DNA of 64,000 bases from Perlabentimonas sp041656735 (GCA_041656735.1 JBBACY010000012.1:1-64000), one strand, 5' to 3'. Counted from the first letter of the stretch, positions 17,160-26,977 are shown. Numbers and translations are program-made. Notes: generated from the letters alone by a model not told the origin.

Positions 17160-19124
17160 CTAATTAAGGTTAGAAATTACTTGTTGATAAACAGGCTTGT
17201 TAATAGTGACCGTAAATTTTTGTCTAAGTTGTTCAACCCATTGCTGCTCCAAAAACGCTTGATAGTCGGCAATTAGCTGCCCCCTAACCTCTTCAATGGG
17301 TTTTGGATCATCTTTAACTTCATTTAAAAATCGGACAAAGTAATAACTATTACCTTGTGAATGAATATCAGATATTGAATGACTCCATGATTCGAATCCT
17401 TTAACCATTTTGTTATCAGGCACTACGGCGATTTTGTCAACTTTAAAAAGGGTGTCTTTTTTGCCTACACCTTTTCTCGCAAGCTCATCAATGGTTAAGT
17501 TTCTTCCTTTTCTTGATTTTACTAATTTTCGTGCTTTTTTAAGGTTTTTTTCTTTGTGCGAGGTAAATAGCTGTCCGTAAATTCTTTCAGACCATGAGTA
17601 ATTATGGATATTATCATTGTAAAATTTCTTCTGCCCTTCGTGATCTTGGGTTGATTTTGACCATACATTTATGTCCATAATAGCAAAAAGCAAAATTCCA
17701 TCATGGTACTCCTTAAGCAAGTATTTTATTTCACTATTTTCTGCCAAAAGTTTATTCTGCTCAAAAGCAATGGCAACGCTTTTAACCATTTCATCGAATG
17801 AATTTTCAACTATAAGAGCAAAATGCTGGTTTGTAAATTTCTGTTGCTGCATATTTATGCGGTCGGCCAGGTCGGACAAAGTATATTTTTTATTGGCAAA
17901 CGCGAATAAAAATTGATTTCTATAATACTTTGGTAACTTCCAATTGCCTTCGTAATAGCTAGAGTCTAAAACAAATTTCATCGTATTCAGAGCGTTAGAA
18001 TCAACAATAAAGTTGTTTTCAATCTTTAACCTGCTCACAAATTTTTCTTGTGGAACTTTGCTTCGCTCATCACGTGCTAAACGCGCCTTTAATTCAGGCA
18101 TCATCTCTTCAAAGGTGCTAACCTTACGCTCTTCTAATAGTTTAATAATATGCCAGCCAAATTGGGTTTTAACGGGTTTACTAAAGTCGCCAGGCTTAGC
18201 TAGGGCAAATGCTGCTTTTTCGAACTCGGGGGGCATCTGCCTCATACCAAACCATGGCAATTCACCACCTTTACTCGCAGTTCCTGGATCTTGACTAAAA
18301 TTTTGCGCAAGTAGGGTAAAATCCTCGTTGGTGCGAACCCGCATATAAATTGAATCAATTAGCTGTTTTGCCCGCTCGGCACTCTCTGGAGAATCGTTGG
18401 CTGGTGAAGATATCATTATATGGGCAGTTTTAACTTGCCCAGCAGAAGGACGCCTACCATTTACCTTTACAAGGTGGTATCCAAATCTACTTCTGATAGG
18501 TAACGATACTGAATCGATTGGAGTTCTATAGGCTGCATCCTCGAAAGGGTAAACCATTTGAAAAACAGAGAAGTACCCTAAGTTTCCACCATTCATTTTC
18601 ACGGAGGGATCATCGCTAGTAGCGCGAGCAACCGCCCCAAAGTCAGCCGTTTCAAGAACCCTTTTACGGATGCTCATCGTTTTATTATAAAGCATAAGGG
18701 TATCATCAGGCGAAGCATCTTCGGGCACCGTAATAAGAATATGGCTTGCATTAACCTCAACCTTTGCTCGCTGGTAAGCCTCCCGCAGTAGTCTTTGTTC
18801 CTCATCCTTATCGACTAGCTGAGGTTGCAACAGCTGGTTTCGATAGCTGGTATACTCTTGCTTAAACTCATCGGTTTTATTAAGTCCTTCCGACATAGCT
18901 TCGGCAACTTTCAGTTTATAAACAATAAACATATCCAAATATTCGTCGACGCTTTTCTTATCAGCATCGGCAATCATTTGGTTATTCTTTAGGTAGATTT
19001 GTTCAAACTCGTACCTGCTAACCGACTCATTACCTATGGTAAGTAAAATATCATTGTTGTTTTGAGCCGACAAGTAGCTGCTTAGCAAAAAGCAAATTGT
19101 AAGTATAAAATAAGTACGCTTCAT
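17160..19124 (-). CDS. periplasmic parvulin-type peptidyl-prolyl isomerase
   Basis: The 654-residue protein has a signal peptide ending at LSAQ and a SurA-like N-terminal region (ILLTIGNESVSRYEFEQIYLK). It has two parvulin domains: VNASHILITVPEDASP with MNGGNLGYFSVFQMVYPFE, and VKTAHIMISSPANDSP with SKGGELPWFGMRQMPPEFE then FGWHIIKLLEER. A long C-terminal region of mixed helices follows. I start at the ATG at 19124, because the nine residues before it precede the signal peptide with charged sequence. It sits 36 nt after guaB and heads the folding-factor series. Confidence 0.87.
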   Translation of the reverse strand: MKRTYFILTICFLLSSYLSAQNNNDILLTIGNESVSRYEFEQIYLKNNQMIADADKKSVDEYLDMFIVYKLKVAEAMSEGLNKTDEFKQEYTSYRNQLLQPQLVDKDEEQRLLREAYQRAKVEVNASHILITVPEDASPDDTLMLYNKTMSIRKRVLETADFGAVARATSDDPSVKMNGGNLGYFSVFQMVYPFEDAAYRTPIDSVSLPIRSRFGYHLVKVNGRRPSAGQVKTAHIMISSPANDSPESAERAKQLIDSIYMRVRTNEDFTLLAQNFSQDPGTASKGGELPWFGMRQMPPEFEKAAFALAKPGDFSKPVKTQFGWHIIKLLEERKVSTFEEMMPELKARLARDERSKVPQEKFVSRLKIENNFIVDSNALNTMKFVLDSSYYEGNWKLPKYYRNQFLFAFANKKYTLSDLADRINMQQQKFTNQHFALIVENSFDEMVKSVAIAFEQNKLLAENSEIKYLLKEYHDGILLFAIMDINVWSKSTQDHEGQKKFYNDNIHNYSWSERIYGQLFTSHKEKNLKKARKLVKSRKGRNLTIDELARKGVGKKDTLFKVDKIAVVPDNKMVKGFESWSHSISDIHSQGNSYYFVRFLNEVKDDPKPIEEVRGQLIADYQAFLEQQWVEQLRQKFTVTINKPVYQQVISNLN

Positions 19125-19160
19125 AGTATAGTTCTTATCGGTTAAAATCAATTAAACAGG

Positions 19161-20633
19161 TTACCCCCTGCTATAGTTTGGTGCTTCGCGAGTAATGGCC
19201 ACATCATGAGGATGGCTTTCGGCAATACCAGCATTGGTTATTCTAACAAACTTTGCCTGTTTCAGTTTTTCAATTGTAGGTGCGCCGCAGTAGCCCATAC
19301 CCGCCCTAAGACCACCAATCATTTGGTAAAGAACCTCTTTCAGGGTTCCTTTATAAGGTACACGGGCAACAATTCCTTCGGGTACAAGTTTCTGAATATC
19401 ATCTTCAACATCCTGAAAATACCTGTCTTTTGATCCCTGCTGCATTGCCTCTAACGAGCCCATACCACGGTAGGACTTAAATTTTCGTCCGTTATATATT
19501 ATGGTCTCACCGGGTGATTCGTCAACCCCAGCAAACATAGAACCTGCCATAATTGAGTCGGCGCCCGCTGCAAGTGCTTTCACTATATCGCCAGAGTAAC
19601 GAATTCCGCCATCGGCAATAATGGGTATACCCGTTCCTTTAAGCGCCTTAGCCACATCATAAACGGCATTCAGCTGGGGTACGCCAACACCTGCTATAAC
19701 CCGTGTTGTACATATTGAGCCAGGACCAATACCAACCTTTACACCATCAACACCAGCCTTAACCAGTTCGAGGGCTGCTTCGGCTGTGGCAATATTCCCC
19801 ACAACCACCTCTAATCCCGGAAATTCTTTTTTTACCTTTTTAAGCATCTCGATAACACCACGCGAATGGCCGTGGGCAGTATCAATAACAATTGCATCGA
19901 CCTTAGCTTGTACCAGTGCGCTAATCCTTTCGAGAGTATCATTGGTAACCCCAATGCCAGCTGCAACCCTAAGCCTGCCTTTGGAATCTTTACACGCTAA
20001 CGGGTTGTCTTTTGCCTTGGTAATATCTTTATATGTTAATAAACCAGCCAGCTTATAATTCTCATCAACCACAGGCAGTTTTTCAATTTTATACTCTTGT
20101 AAAATTGCCTCAGCCTCTTCTAGATTAATTGTTCTTGTGATTGTAATAAGCCCCTCTGAGGTCATTACGGTTTTTATGGGTTCAGAAAAATCGCGCTTAA
20201 ATCGTAGGTCGCGATTGGTAACTATACCAATTAAAACACGCTCAGTATTAACAACGGGTATTCCTCCAATTTTATACTCTTTCATCAACTTAAGTGCATC
20301 TCCAACAGTGGCTTCGGGCCCAATAGTAACCGGATCGTATATCATTCCGCTCTCGGCTCGTTTTACAATGCGCACCTGATTTACCTGTGCCTCAATCGAC
20401 ATATTTTTATGCACAACACCTATACCTCCCTCGCGAGCTATTGCGATAGCTACAGCCGATTCGGTAACGGTGTCCATTGCTGCCGAAATAATGGGGGTAT
20501 TTATTGAAATATTTCTTGAAAACATTGTTGAAATGTCTACATCGCGGGGTAAAACTTCAGAATAGTCGGGAACTAATAAAACATCATCAAATGTAAGTCC
20601 CTCTGTTACAACTCTTTCTTTTATAAATGACAT
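19161..20633 (-). CDS. guaB: inosine-5'-monophosphate dehydrogenase
   Basis: The 490-residue protein converts IMP to XMP with NAD+, the committed step of GTP synthesis. It begins with EGLTFDDVLLVPDYSEVLP and then has two CBS domains (about 95-215; RDLRFKRDFSEPI, TYKDITKAK). The barrel resumes with the catalytic-loop motif GPGSICTTRVIAGVGVP containing the nucleophilic Cys. The C-terminus has the flap region and the PYKGTLKEVLYQMIGGLRAGMGYCGA stretch. I start at the ATG at 20633, since the 40 residues upstream are non-conserved and overlap the intergenic palindrome. It lies divergent to recQ. Confidence 0.96.
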   Translation of the reverse strand: MSFIKERVVTEGLTFDDVLLVPDYSEVLPRDVDISTMFSRNISINTPIISAAMDTVTESAVAIAIAREGGIGVVHKNMSIEAQVNQVRIVKRAESGMIYDPVTIGPEATVGDALKLMKEYKIGGIPVVNTERVLIGIVTNRDLRFKRDFSEPIKTVMTSEGLITITRTINLEEAEAILQEYKIEKLPVVDENYKLAGLLTYKDITKAKDNPLACKDSKGRLRVAAGIGVTNDTLERISALVQAKVDAIVIDTAHGHSRGVIEMLKKVKKEFPGLEVVVGNIATAEAALELVKAGVDGVKVGIGPGSICTTRVIAGVGVPQLNAVYDVAKALKGTGIPIIADGGIRYSGDIVKALAAGADSIMAGSMFAGVDESPGETIIYNGRKFKSYRGMGSLEAMQQGSKDRYFQDVEDDIQKLVPEGIVARVPYKGTLKEVLYQMIGGLRAGMGYCGAPTIEKLKQAKFVRITNAGIAESHPHDVAITREAPNYSRG

Positions 20634-20683
20634 GGCGTTTGGTTTTGTTTTTTCGCTTGCCAAGTTACAAAAAAAACTGATTA

Positions 20684-20707
20684 ACAAAGTGATTGTTTTC
20701 ACTTTGT
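20684..20707. promoter_or_regulatory. inverted repeat between guaB and recQ
   Basis: ACAAAGTGA (20684-20692) and TCACTTTGT (20699-20707) are perfect 9-nt arms separated by 6 nt. The site lies about 51 nt upstream of the guaB ATG in a divergent intergenic region, where a transcription factor operator would be expected. It could also be a cruciform with no regulatory role. Confidence 0.4.
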
Positions 20708-20712
20708 ACCGC

Positions 20713-20743
20713 TTGGCATAGTAACAAATTGAGATTACATTTG
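20713..20743 (+). promoter_or_regulatory. putative recQ promoter
   Basis: TTG (20713-20715), a 20-nt spacer and TACATTTG (20736-20743) fit the Bacteroidota housekeeping promoter consensus. Transcription would begin only a few nt before the TTG start codon at 20755, giving an almost leaderless message. Confidence 0.45.
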
Positions 20744-20754
20744 TGTAAATCAAT

Positions 20755-22674
20755 TTGTGTAACTTGAATCAGTTTGAAAAAATACTATTCCAATACTGGG
20801 GATTTTCCTCATTTAGGGCTATCCAGCTTGAGGTAATTGAATCGGTTTACGCGGGAATTGACACGCTGGCGCTAATGCCAACCGGTGGAGGGAAATCAAT
20901 AACCTTCCAAATTCCAGCGCTGGCCAAGGAGGGTTTATGCCTTGTGGTTACCCCATTAATTGCACTGATGAAAGACCAGGTTGAAAACTTAAAAAAACGA
21001 GGAATAAAGGCTGTGGCCTTACATTCGGGCATGACACGGCACGAGATTGAAATTACGCTAGACAATTGCGCCTATGGAAATATAAAATTTCTTTACCTAT
21101 CGCCCGAGCGTTTAAACACCGAGCTTTTTAAGGTTAGGCTACAAAAAATGAATATTAACCTTGTGGCAATTGATGAGTCGCACTGTATATCGCAGTGGGG
21201 TTACGACTTCAGACCATCATACCTTAAAGTATCTGAGCTTAGGGAGCAGCTGCCCACCGTTCCGTTTTTAGCCGTAACCGCCACAGCAACCCCCGAGGTT
21301 GTTGACGACATTCAGGAGAAGTTGGGTTTTAAGCAAAAGCACGTTGTTAAGATGAGCTTTGAGCGGAAAAACCTAGTATACCTAGTGCGGGATATTGAGG
21401 ATAAAAATAAGCATCTGTTTAAAATTGTAAACGGACTGCCCGGAAGTGGTGTTATTTATGTTCGAAATAGGCTAAAGACTAAAGAGATTGCACAAATGCT
21501 TCAGAAAGAAGGTATTAGCGCAGATTACTACCACGCTGGCTTAACGTCGGAGATTCGCAGTGCTAAGCAGGACGACTGGCAAAACGACCGAACCCGCATA
21601 ATTGTATCGACCAATGCCTTTGGAATGGGTATTGACAAGCCCGATGTACGCTTTGTTGTACATATGGATTTACCCGATTCGCCAGAAGCATATTTTCAGG
21701 AAGCTGGGCGCGGCGGGCGCGATGGCAAATTAGCCTACGCCATTTTACTGTACAACAACTCGGATAAAGCAAAAATTGACAAGCGAGTACAAACATCGTT
21801 TCCCGAACCCGAAGAAATAAAACGTTGCTACCATGCCCTATGCTCATTTCTAGGAATATCCATAGGTGCAGGAAAAGATGAGGTTTACGATTTCAACCTA
21901 ATTGAGTTTGCAACGGCATACAAGTTTAACTTTTCAAGGGCATACAGCTCGCTTAAATTTTTAGAACTCGAAGGCTATATTGAACTAACAGACGAGCTTG
22001 ATAATCCCAGCCGAATTATGGTTATTACAGAAAAAAACGAGCTATATAAATATCAGGTTGCCCACGCCGACATTGACCCTTTTATAAAGATTTTGCTTCG
22101 CAATTATGCGGGTCTCTTTAGTAGTTACATTAAAATTGATGAAACACACCTTGCCCGAATCAGCAACCTACCCTTTAGAACCGTAACTGATAATTTGATA
22201 AAATTGAGCAGAGCAAAAGTAATAAACTACATACCCCGAAAAAAAACGCCCCTTATTATATTTACTGAGGAAAGGCTGGACGATAAGAACCTCAGAATAA
22301 GTCCTGAAAATTACCACGCAAGAAAAGAACGATACCTTAAGAGAGTTAATGCAATGGTCGAGTACGCCTCGGGGACTGCAAAATGCCGTAGCATGTCGTT
22401 ACTTGAGTATTTTGGCGAAACCACAGCCACACGCTGCGGAAAATGTGATGTTTGTACTTCGCGCAATGAGTTAGATATGAGTAAGTACCAATTTGATCAA
22501 ATTCTTGAACAGATAAAAGCATCCATACTAACAGAAGGTAAGCTGCTTGAGCCTCTGGTTGATTCCATAAAATTTCCTACAGAAAAATCAACTAGAGTAA
22601 TTCGGTGGCTACTCGATAACAATAAAATTATTAAGGATAGTAACGAGGTTTTGCATTGGAACAAAAAGGTGTAA
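20755..22674 (+). CDS. recQ: ATP-dependent DNA helicase RecQ
   Basis: The 639-residue protein has a RecQ helicase core with motif 0 (FRAIQLEVIES), Walker A MPTGGGKSITFQIPAL, the box DESHCISQWGYDFRP, VTATATPEV and the QEAGRGGRDG motif VI. It is followed by a RecQ-Ct zinc region with Cys residues in AKCRSMSLLEYFGE and RCGKCDVC. A HRDC domain is not evident, as in other shorter RecQ proteins. The start is a TTG at 20755; a second TTG at 20764 is possible. It unwinds recombination and repair intermediates. Confidence 0.94.
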   Translation: MCNLNQFEKILFQYWGFSSFRAIQLEVIESVYAGIDTLALMPTGGGKSITFQIPALAKEGLCLVVTPLIALMKDQVENLKKRGIKAVALHSGMTRHEIEITLDNCAYGNIKFLYLSPERLNTELFKVRLQKMNINLVAIDESHCISQWGYDFRPSYLKVSELREQLPTVPFLAVTATATPEVVDDIQEKLGFKQKHVVKMSFERKNLVYLVRDIEDKNKHLFKIVNGLPGSGVIYVRNRLKTKEIAQMLQKEGISADYYHAGLTSEIRSAKQDDWQNDRTRIIVSTNAFGMGIDKPDVRFVVHMDLPDSPEAYFQEAGRGGRDGKLAYAILLYNNSDKAKIDKRVQTSFPEPEEIKRCYHALCSFLGISIGAGKDEVYDFNLIEFATAYKFNFSRAYSSLKFLELEGYIELTDELDNPSRIMVITEKNELYKYQVAHADIDPFIKILLRNYAGLFSSYIKIDETHLARISNLPFRTVTDNLIKLSRAKVINYIPRKKTPLIIFTEERLDDKNLRISPENYHARKERYLKRVNAMVEYASGTAKCRSMSLLEYFGETTATRCGKCDVCTSRNELDMSKYQFDQILEQIKASILTEGKLLEPLVDSIKFPTEKSTRVIRWLLDNNKIIKDSNEVLHWNKKV

Positions 22675-22717
22675 TTCGATGTTATTAACTAAGTTTGCTC
22701 TATAAAACCATACAAAA

Positions 22718-24178
22718 TTGAAAGCAGGAATAATTGGTTCGGGTGTTGGAGGGCTTGCAACGGCCATAAGGCTATCAACTAAGGGATACAAGGTTACCGT
22801 TTTTGAACAATCAGATACTATTGGCGGAAAGCTAAATGAACTCCGAATGGGCGATTTTCGTTTCGATACGGGCCCTTCACTGTTTACCCTGCCTAGCTTA
22901 GTTGATGAACTTTTTAGCATTGCTGGCGAAAAGGATTCAAATACATTTAGGTATAAAAAGTTAGAAAATGTTACCCGATATTTTTACCCGAACGGTAAAG
23001 TGCTAAACTCGTGGTCGGATCCAATACGATTTGCCCAGGAAGCCGAGCAGGTGCTGAACGAGCCAGCTGCAAATATTGAACAATACCTAAACGAGTGCAA
23101 AGAGCTATACCAGCTAACATCTAATATGTTTATGTTTAGCCCTTTTCCTACTTGGAAAGGCTTTAAGTCGGACGAAGCGAAACAGATTGGAATGAATTTT
23201 AAGAAGCTTAAAGCGTTTGAAACCATGCACAAGGTGAACCGCAGAAGTTTCCTACAAAAAGAAACTATACAACTTTTTAACCGCTTTGCCACCTACAATG
23301 GTTCAAATCCCTACAAAGCACCCGGCACGCTAACCATTATTCCGCACCTTGAGCACAATATAGGAGCCTACTTTCCTGAGCAGGGAATGTACTCCATCGC
23401 CAAATCGATGTTTTCATTGGCACAAAAGCTTGGTGTAAACTTTGAACTAGGTTGTCCTGCTCAACGGATAGAGTACAAGCACGGCAAAGTAACTGGCATT
23501 AAGGCGAATGGTTTAGCCGACAACTTTGATATTGTAGTAAATAACACCGATATTTTTACTGCATACCCAAATCAGATGCCCGAACGTAAACTAAGCCAGT
23601 TCTACAAAATGCAAGAGCCCTCATCATCGGCACTAATTTTTTACTGGGGCATAAAAGGCACACACCCTAAGCTTGATGTGCATAATATTTTATTTAGTGA
23701 GAATTATGGCGAAGAATTCAAAGTTCTTGAGCAGAAAAACATATCGAACGATCCTACTGTATACATTTTTATAAGCAGTAAAGCCGTGCCTACCGATGCA
23801 CCCGCAATGCACGAAAACTGGTTTGTAATGGTAAATGTACCGTACGATAGTGGGCAAGATTGGCACGAAATTACTACCCGAACCAAGCGAAACATTTTTT
23901 CGAAAATAAAGAAAGAGCTTAACATTGATATTGAGCCTCTTATTGTGTGCGAGGAAACGCTAAATCCTCCGCAGATTGAGCAAAAAACTGGTTCATACCG
24001 CGGTGCACTCTACGGTATAAGTTCGAACAACCGATTTGCAGCTTTTAGCCGGCACCCAAACCGTTCAAAAAATTTAAAAGGCCTATATTTTGTTGGAGGC
24101 AGCGTACACCCCGGTGGCGGAATACCCCTTTGCCTTGCCTCGGCAAAAATAGTTGATAACTATATAAAACCAATTTAG
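22718..24178 (+). CDS. crtD: CrtI/CrtD-family carotenoid desaturase
   Basis: The 486-residue flavoprotein begins at TTG with the dinucleotide-binding motif GSGVGGLATAIRLSTKGYKV and EQSDTIGGKL. It includes the FDTGPSLFTLP stretch and the C-terminal GLYFVGGSVHPGGGIPLCLASAK typical of CrtI-type phytoene desaturases and relatives. The neighbour, starting 1 nt after the stop, is a CruF-like 1',2'-hydratase. This makes a 1'-hydroxycarotenoid 3',4'-desaturase (CrtD) more likely than phytoene desaturase itself. The pair would act on gamma-carotene-type intermediates toward myxol/saproxanthin-like pigments. The exact substrate is inference. Confidence 0.8.
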   Translation: MKAGIIGSGVGGLATAIRLSTKGYKVTVFEQSDTIGGKLNELRMGDFRFDTGPSLFTLPSLVDELFSIAGEKDSNTFRYKKLENVTRYFYPNGKVLNSWSDPIRFAQEAEQVLNEPAANIEQYLNECKELYQLTSNMFMFSPFPTWKGFKSDEAKQIGMNFKKLKAFETMHKVNRRSFLQKETIQLFNRFATYNGSNPYKAPGTLTIIPHLEHNIGAYFPEQGMYSIAKSMFSLAQKLGVNFELGCPAQRIEYKHGKVTGIKANGLADNFDIVVNNTDIFTAYPNQMPERKLSQFYKMQEPSSSALIFYWGIKGTHPKLDVHNILFSENYGEEFKVLEQKNISNDPTVYIFISSKAVPTDAPAMHENWFVMVNVPYDSGQDWHEITTRTKRNIFSKIKKELNIDIEPLIVCEETLNPPQIEQKTGSYRGALYGISSNNRFAAFSRHPNRSKNLKGLYFVGGSVHPGGGIPLCLASAKIVDNYIKPI

Positions 24179-24179
24179 T

Positions 24180-24842
24180 ATGATATCGTTTGTAAATAAG
24201 CATAAAGTATTACTAGCCAAGCTTTTAATAGTTATTGGTTACGGAATTTCAATTCCTGGGCTTTGGATGATGCGCCACAACCCTACTGTTTTTCAATTAA
24301 GTTGGGTATTTACCACGCTAACCCTATTGCTAGTTTTACTTTTTCATAAGCCATTTACTCTGAAATTTGCTGCGGCACTTATAGCTGTTGGGGTTATTGG
24401 CTGGGTTGCCGAAGCCATTGGTACAAATACGGGAGTAGTTTTTGGTGATTATACCTATGGGGCATCGCTGGGGGTTAAAATTATTGGAACCCCCTTTGCT
24501 ATGCTAATAAACTGGATAATATCAGTTTACCTAATTACTATGATACTTCGTCCGAAAATAAGCAATATTTGGCGTTTAGGGTTTGCTGGGGCATTTCTTA
24601 TGGTAATTTATGATATTTTGCTTGAGCCTGTTGCCGTTCGATTAGGAATGTGGAGTTGGGGAACAACCACAACGCCCCCACTACAAAATTATATTGCTTG
24701 GTATATTATTTCATTCCCCCTAATTATGCTTTTGGCACGATACGTAAAAAAGTCTCAAAACCCTTTGGTAGTATTGGCTTTTGTATCCCAACTGGTATTC
24801 TTCACACTTTTAAACTTAATGATTGTTTTTCTTGAAATGTAA
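24180..24842 (+). CDS. cruF: CruF-like carotenoid 1',2'-hydratase
   Basis: The 220-residue integral membrane protein has about seven hydrophobic helices and the family signature GWVAEAIGTNTGVVFGDYTYG with GTPFAMLINW and YDILLEPVAVRLGMWSW. This matches the carotenoid biosynthesis family formerly DUF422 (PF04240), which contains CruF and bisanhydrobacterioruberin hydratase. It adds water to the psi end of acyclic or monocyclic carotenoids. It is translationally adjacent to the CrtD-like gene. Other genes of carotenogenesis (crtB, crtY, crtZ) are not in the window. Confidence 0.82.
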   Translation: MISFVNKHKVLLAKLLIVIGYGISIPGLWMMRHNPTVFQLSWVFTTLTLLLVLLFHKPFTLKFAAALIAVGVIGWVAEAIGTNTGVVFGDYTYGASLGVKIIGTPFAMLINWIISVYLITMILRPKISNIWRLGFAGAFLMVIYDILLEPVAVRLGMWSWGTTTTPPLQNYIAWYIISFPLIMLLARYVKKSQNPLVVLAFVSQLVFFTLLNLMIVFLEM

Positions 24843-24853
24843 TTTCAAAGAAA

Positions 24854-25459
24854 CTAAAGCTCGCTACTGCTAATAATGTTGGCTCCTTTGGCTATTAACT
24901 CCTTTTTTATTTCCACAAAGTCAGGCTCGCTCAACGGGCGTGACGCATCCTCAATCATTGTGGCGCTAAATCCTTCTTTTAGCGCATCAAGCACTGAGAA
25001 ATAGACGCATATATCGGCTGCTAATCCACAAAAGTATAGGTTCTTAGCTCTTAACTCTTTTAAATAACCCGCTAACCCAGTGCTTTTTAAGTGTCCGTTA
25101 TCGTAAAATCCGCTGTAGCTATCAATTTCAACATTCATCCCTTTTCTAAAAACGGCGGCAATTTTATCGGTCTTTAAACCGCTATGAAACTCAGCGCCAA
25201 ATGTTCCTTGTACACAGTGGTTTGGCCAAAGGACTTGCTCTAACCCATTAATTTTTATTGTATCAAACAACTTTTTATTGGCGTGATTACTGGCAAAGCT
25301 GGCGTGGGTTGGTGGGTGCCAATCTTGAGTGGCAACAACCAAATCAAATTTATTTTGTATGCTATTAATCAGTGGGACAATGGTATGGCCATTTTTTATT
25401 GCTAAAGACCCACCGGGCATAAAATCATTTTGAACATCAACTATAACAAGAGTTTTCAT
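24854..25459 (-). CDS. pncA: nicotinamidase
   Basis: The 201-residue protein is a cysteine-hydrolase-fold nicotinamidase that deaminates nicotinamide to nicotinate. The catalytic triad is visible as Asp8 (VIVDVQNDF), Lys106 (FRKG) and Cys151 (CGLAADICV). Metal ligands are Asp46 and His48 (TQDWH) with His81 (PNHC). The length matches E. coli PncA. The gene for nicotinate phosphoribosyltransferase lies upstream on the same strand, so the two perform consecutive steps of Preiss-Handler NAD salvage. Confidence 0.93.
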   Translation of the reverse strand: MKTLVIVDVQNDFMPGGSLAIKNGHTIVPLINSIQNKFDLVVATQDWHPPTHASFASNHANKKLFDTIKINGLEQVLWPNHCVQGTFGAEFHSGLKTDKIAAVFRKGMNVEIDSYSGFYDNGHLKSTGLAGYLKELRAKNLYFCGLAADICVYFSVLDALKEGFSATMIEDASRPLSEPDFVEIKKELIAKGANIISSSEL

Positions 25460-25570
25460 TATATGTATTTATTAATTTTAAACGTAAGGTATGGTACATC
25501 AAAATCATAGCACACTTACTGTAGATTACCATAGTTTATATGCGAGTTCAATTATTTTAAACTAAACTAG

Positions 25571-26977
25571 CTACTTATTTTTATGTGAAATAATAAGAGC
25601 ATCTCTTTGTTTTCTGAGTTGCTCACTAATTCCAACCTTATAAATATGCGGATTATTAAACCGCTTATACTCATCAGGCAGATGCGACAGCCTCTTACTG
25701 GAGTATAAGTAAGTTTCGCTCAAGGGCTGGCTTGGGATAATTCGCCTACCGCTCTCCATAACCTTTTGTAATAGAGGAGTTTTGACGTGCCCTTTAACAA
25801 CTGTTTTTTTATGAGGGTCAAATGGGTGATAAATCATCTCAATGTCCTTCTCTTCAATTAACGCAACAACGTCGGCGCCAATCCAGCGACCATTGGAATT
25901 TGAGAACCTGTAAACTTGCTTTTCGCCCGGCAGCGTAGTTTTAATAATATTTTCGGAAATTTTTATTCTGGGTTCACCTTTAAAGGACGCAAGTTTGTAC
26001 ACACCATCGAGCGCAGCATCTGGATGACCAGTAACAAGGCTGGTACCCACGCCAAACACATCAATTGGCGCATCCTGCTCCAGTAAACTCTTAATGATGA
26101 TCTCGTCAAGCTGATTTGAAGCCGCAATTTTAACATCAGTAAGCCCTACATTGTCGAGCATTTCTCTACTTTTTTTAGCAAGGTAGGCCAAGTCGCCACT
26201 ATCAAGGCGAATGCCTTTAAGTTTGTGCCCCCTAGCCTCCATCTCGTTACCAACTATAATTGCATTAGGCAAACCACTCTCGAGAGTATTGTATGTATCA
26301 ACCAACAAGATGCAATTATTTGGGTGTGTTTGGGCATAATCTCGAAAAGCGGTAAGCTCATCATCATAACTTTGGATAAACGAATGGGCCATAGTTCCTG
26401 AAACCGGAATACCAAAATCGCGACCAGCCCTAACATTGCTTGTTGAGTTGAATCCGCCAACGTAGGCGGCTCTGGTAGCGTGGTAGCCTCCAACGCCTTG
26501 CGCACGTCGTAGTCCAAAATCTATTAGCTGCCTGTTGCCAGCAACCTGGCGCATTCTGCTTGCTTTTGTTGCTATAAGCGTTTGAAAATTAAGTATATTC
26601 AGGAGTATGGTTTCAATAATTTGTGTTTCTATAATATTTCCCTCAACCTGAAGAATGGGAATTGTGGGAAAAACCACCTCACCCTCAAGGCATGAGTAGA
26701 TGTTGCCCGTAAACTTAAAATTCCTTAGGTAATTGATAAAACGCTCATTGAATCCTACTTGGCTAAGGAACGATAAATCTTTTGAATCGAATTGAAGATT
26801 CTCGAGAATACTTAGTAAAGTATCTAAGCCTGCAAATATAGCATAGCCTCCGTCGAAGGGTAATTTTCTGAAAAAATAATCGAATACTGCCCTTTCGTTA
26901 TGCCTGCCCTTTTCAAAATAGGCGTACGCCATTGTTAACTCGTAATGGTCGGTGTATGAGGCGGTAAAGTTTATCAT
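25571..26977 (-). CDS. pncB: nicotinate phosphoribosyltransferase
   Basis: The 468-residue protein converts nicotinate and PRPP to NaMN. It begins with FTASYTDHYELTMAYAYFE, and it carries FDYFFRKLPFDGGYAIFAGL, the GTMAHSFIQ motif with the phosphorylatable His, LVDTYNTLESG, and GIRLDSGDLAYLAKKSR. The last of these is the PRPP/phosphate-binding region. It lies 111 nt before pncA. Directly upstream is a 7-nt tandem repeat (27010-27051) that falls where a promoter would be expected, so its copy number might alter expression. Confidence 0.93.
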   Translation of the reverse strand: MINFTASYTDHYELTMAYAYFEKGRHNERAVFDYFFRKLPFDGGYAIFAGLDTLLSILENLQFDSKDLSFLSQVGFNERFINYLRNFKFTGNIYSCLEGEVVFPTIPILQVEGNIIETQIIETILLNILNFQTLIATKASRMRQVAGNRQLIDFGLRRAQGVGGYHATRAAYVGGFNSTSNVRAGRDFGIPVSGTMAHSFIQSYDDELTAFRDYAQTHPNNCILLVDTYNTLESGLPNAIIVGNEMEARGHKLKGIRLDSGDLAYLAKKSREMLDNVGLTDVKIAASNQLDEIIIKSLLEQDAPIDVFGVGTSLVTGHPDAALDGVYKLASFKGEPRIKISENIIKTTLPGEKQVYRFSNSNGRWIGADVVALIEEKDIEMIYHPFDPHKKTVVKGHVKTPLLQKVMESGRRIIPSQPLSETYLYSSKRLSHLPDEYKRFNNPHIYKVGISEQLRKQRDALIISHKNK

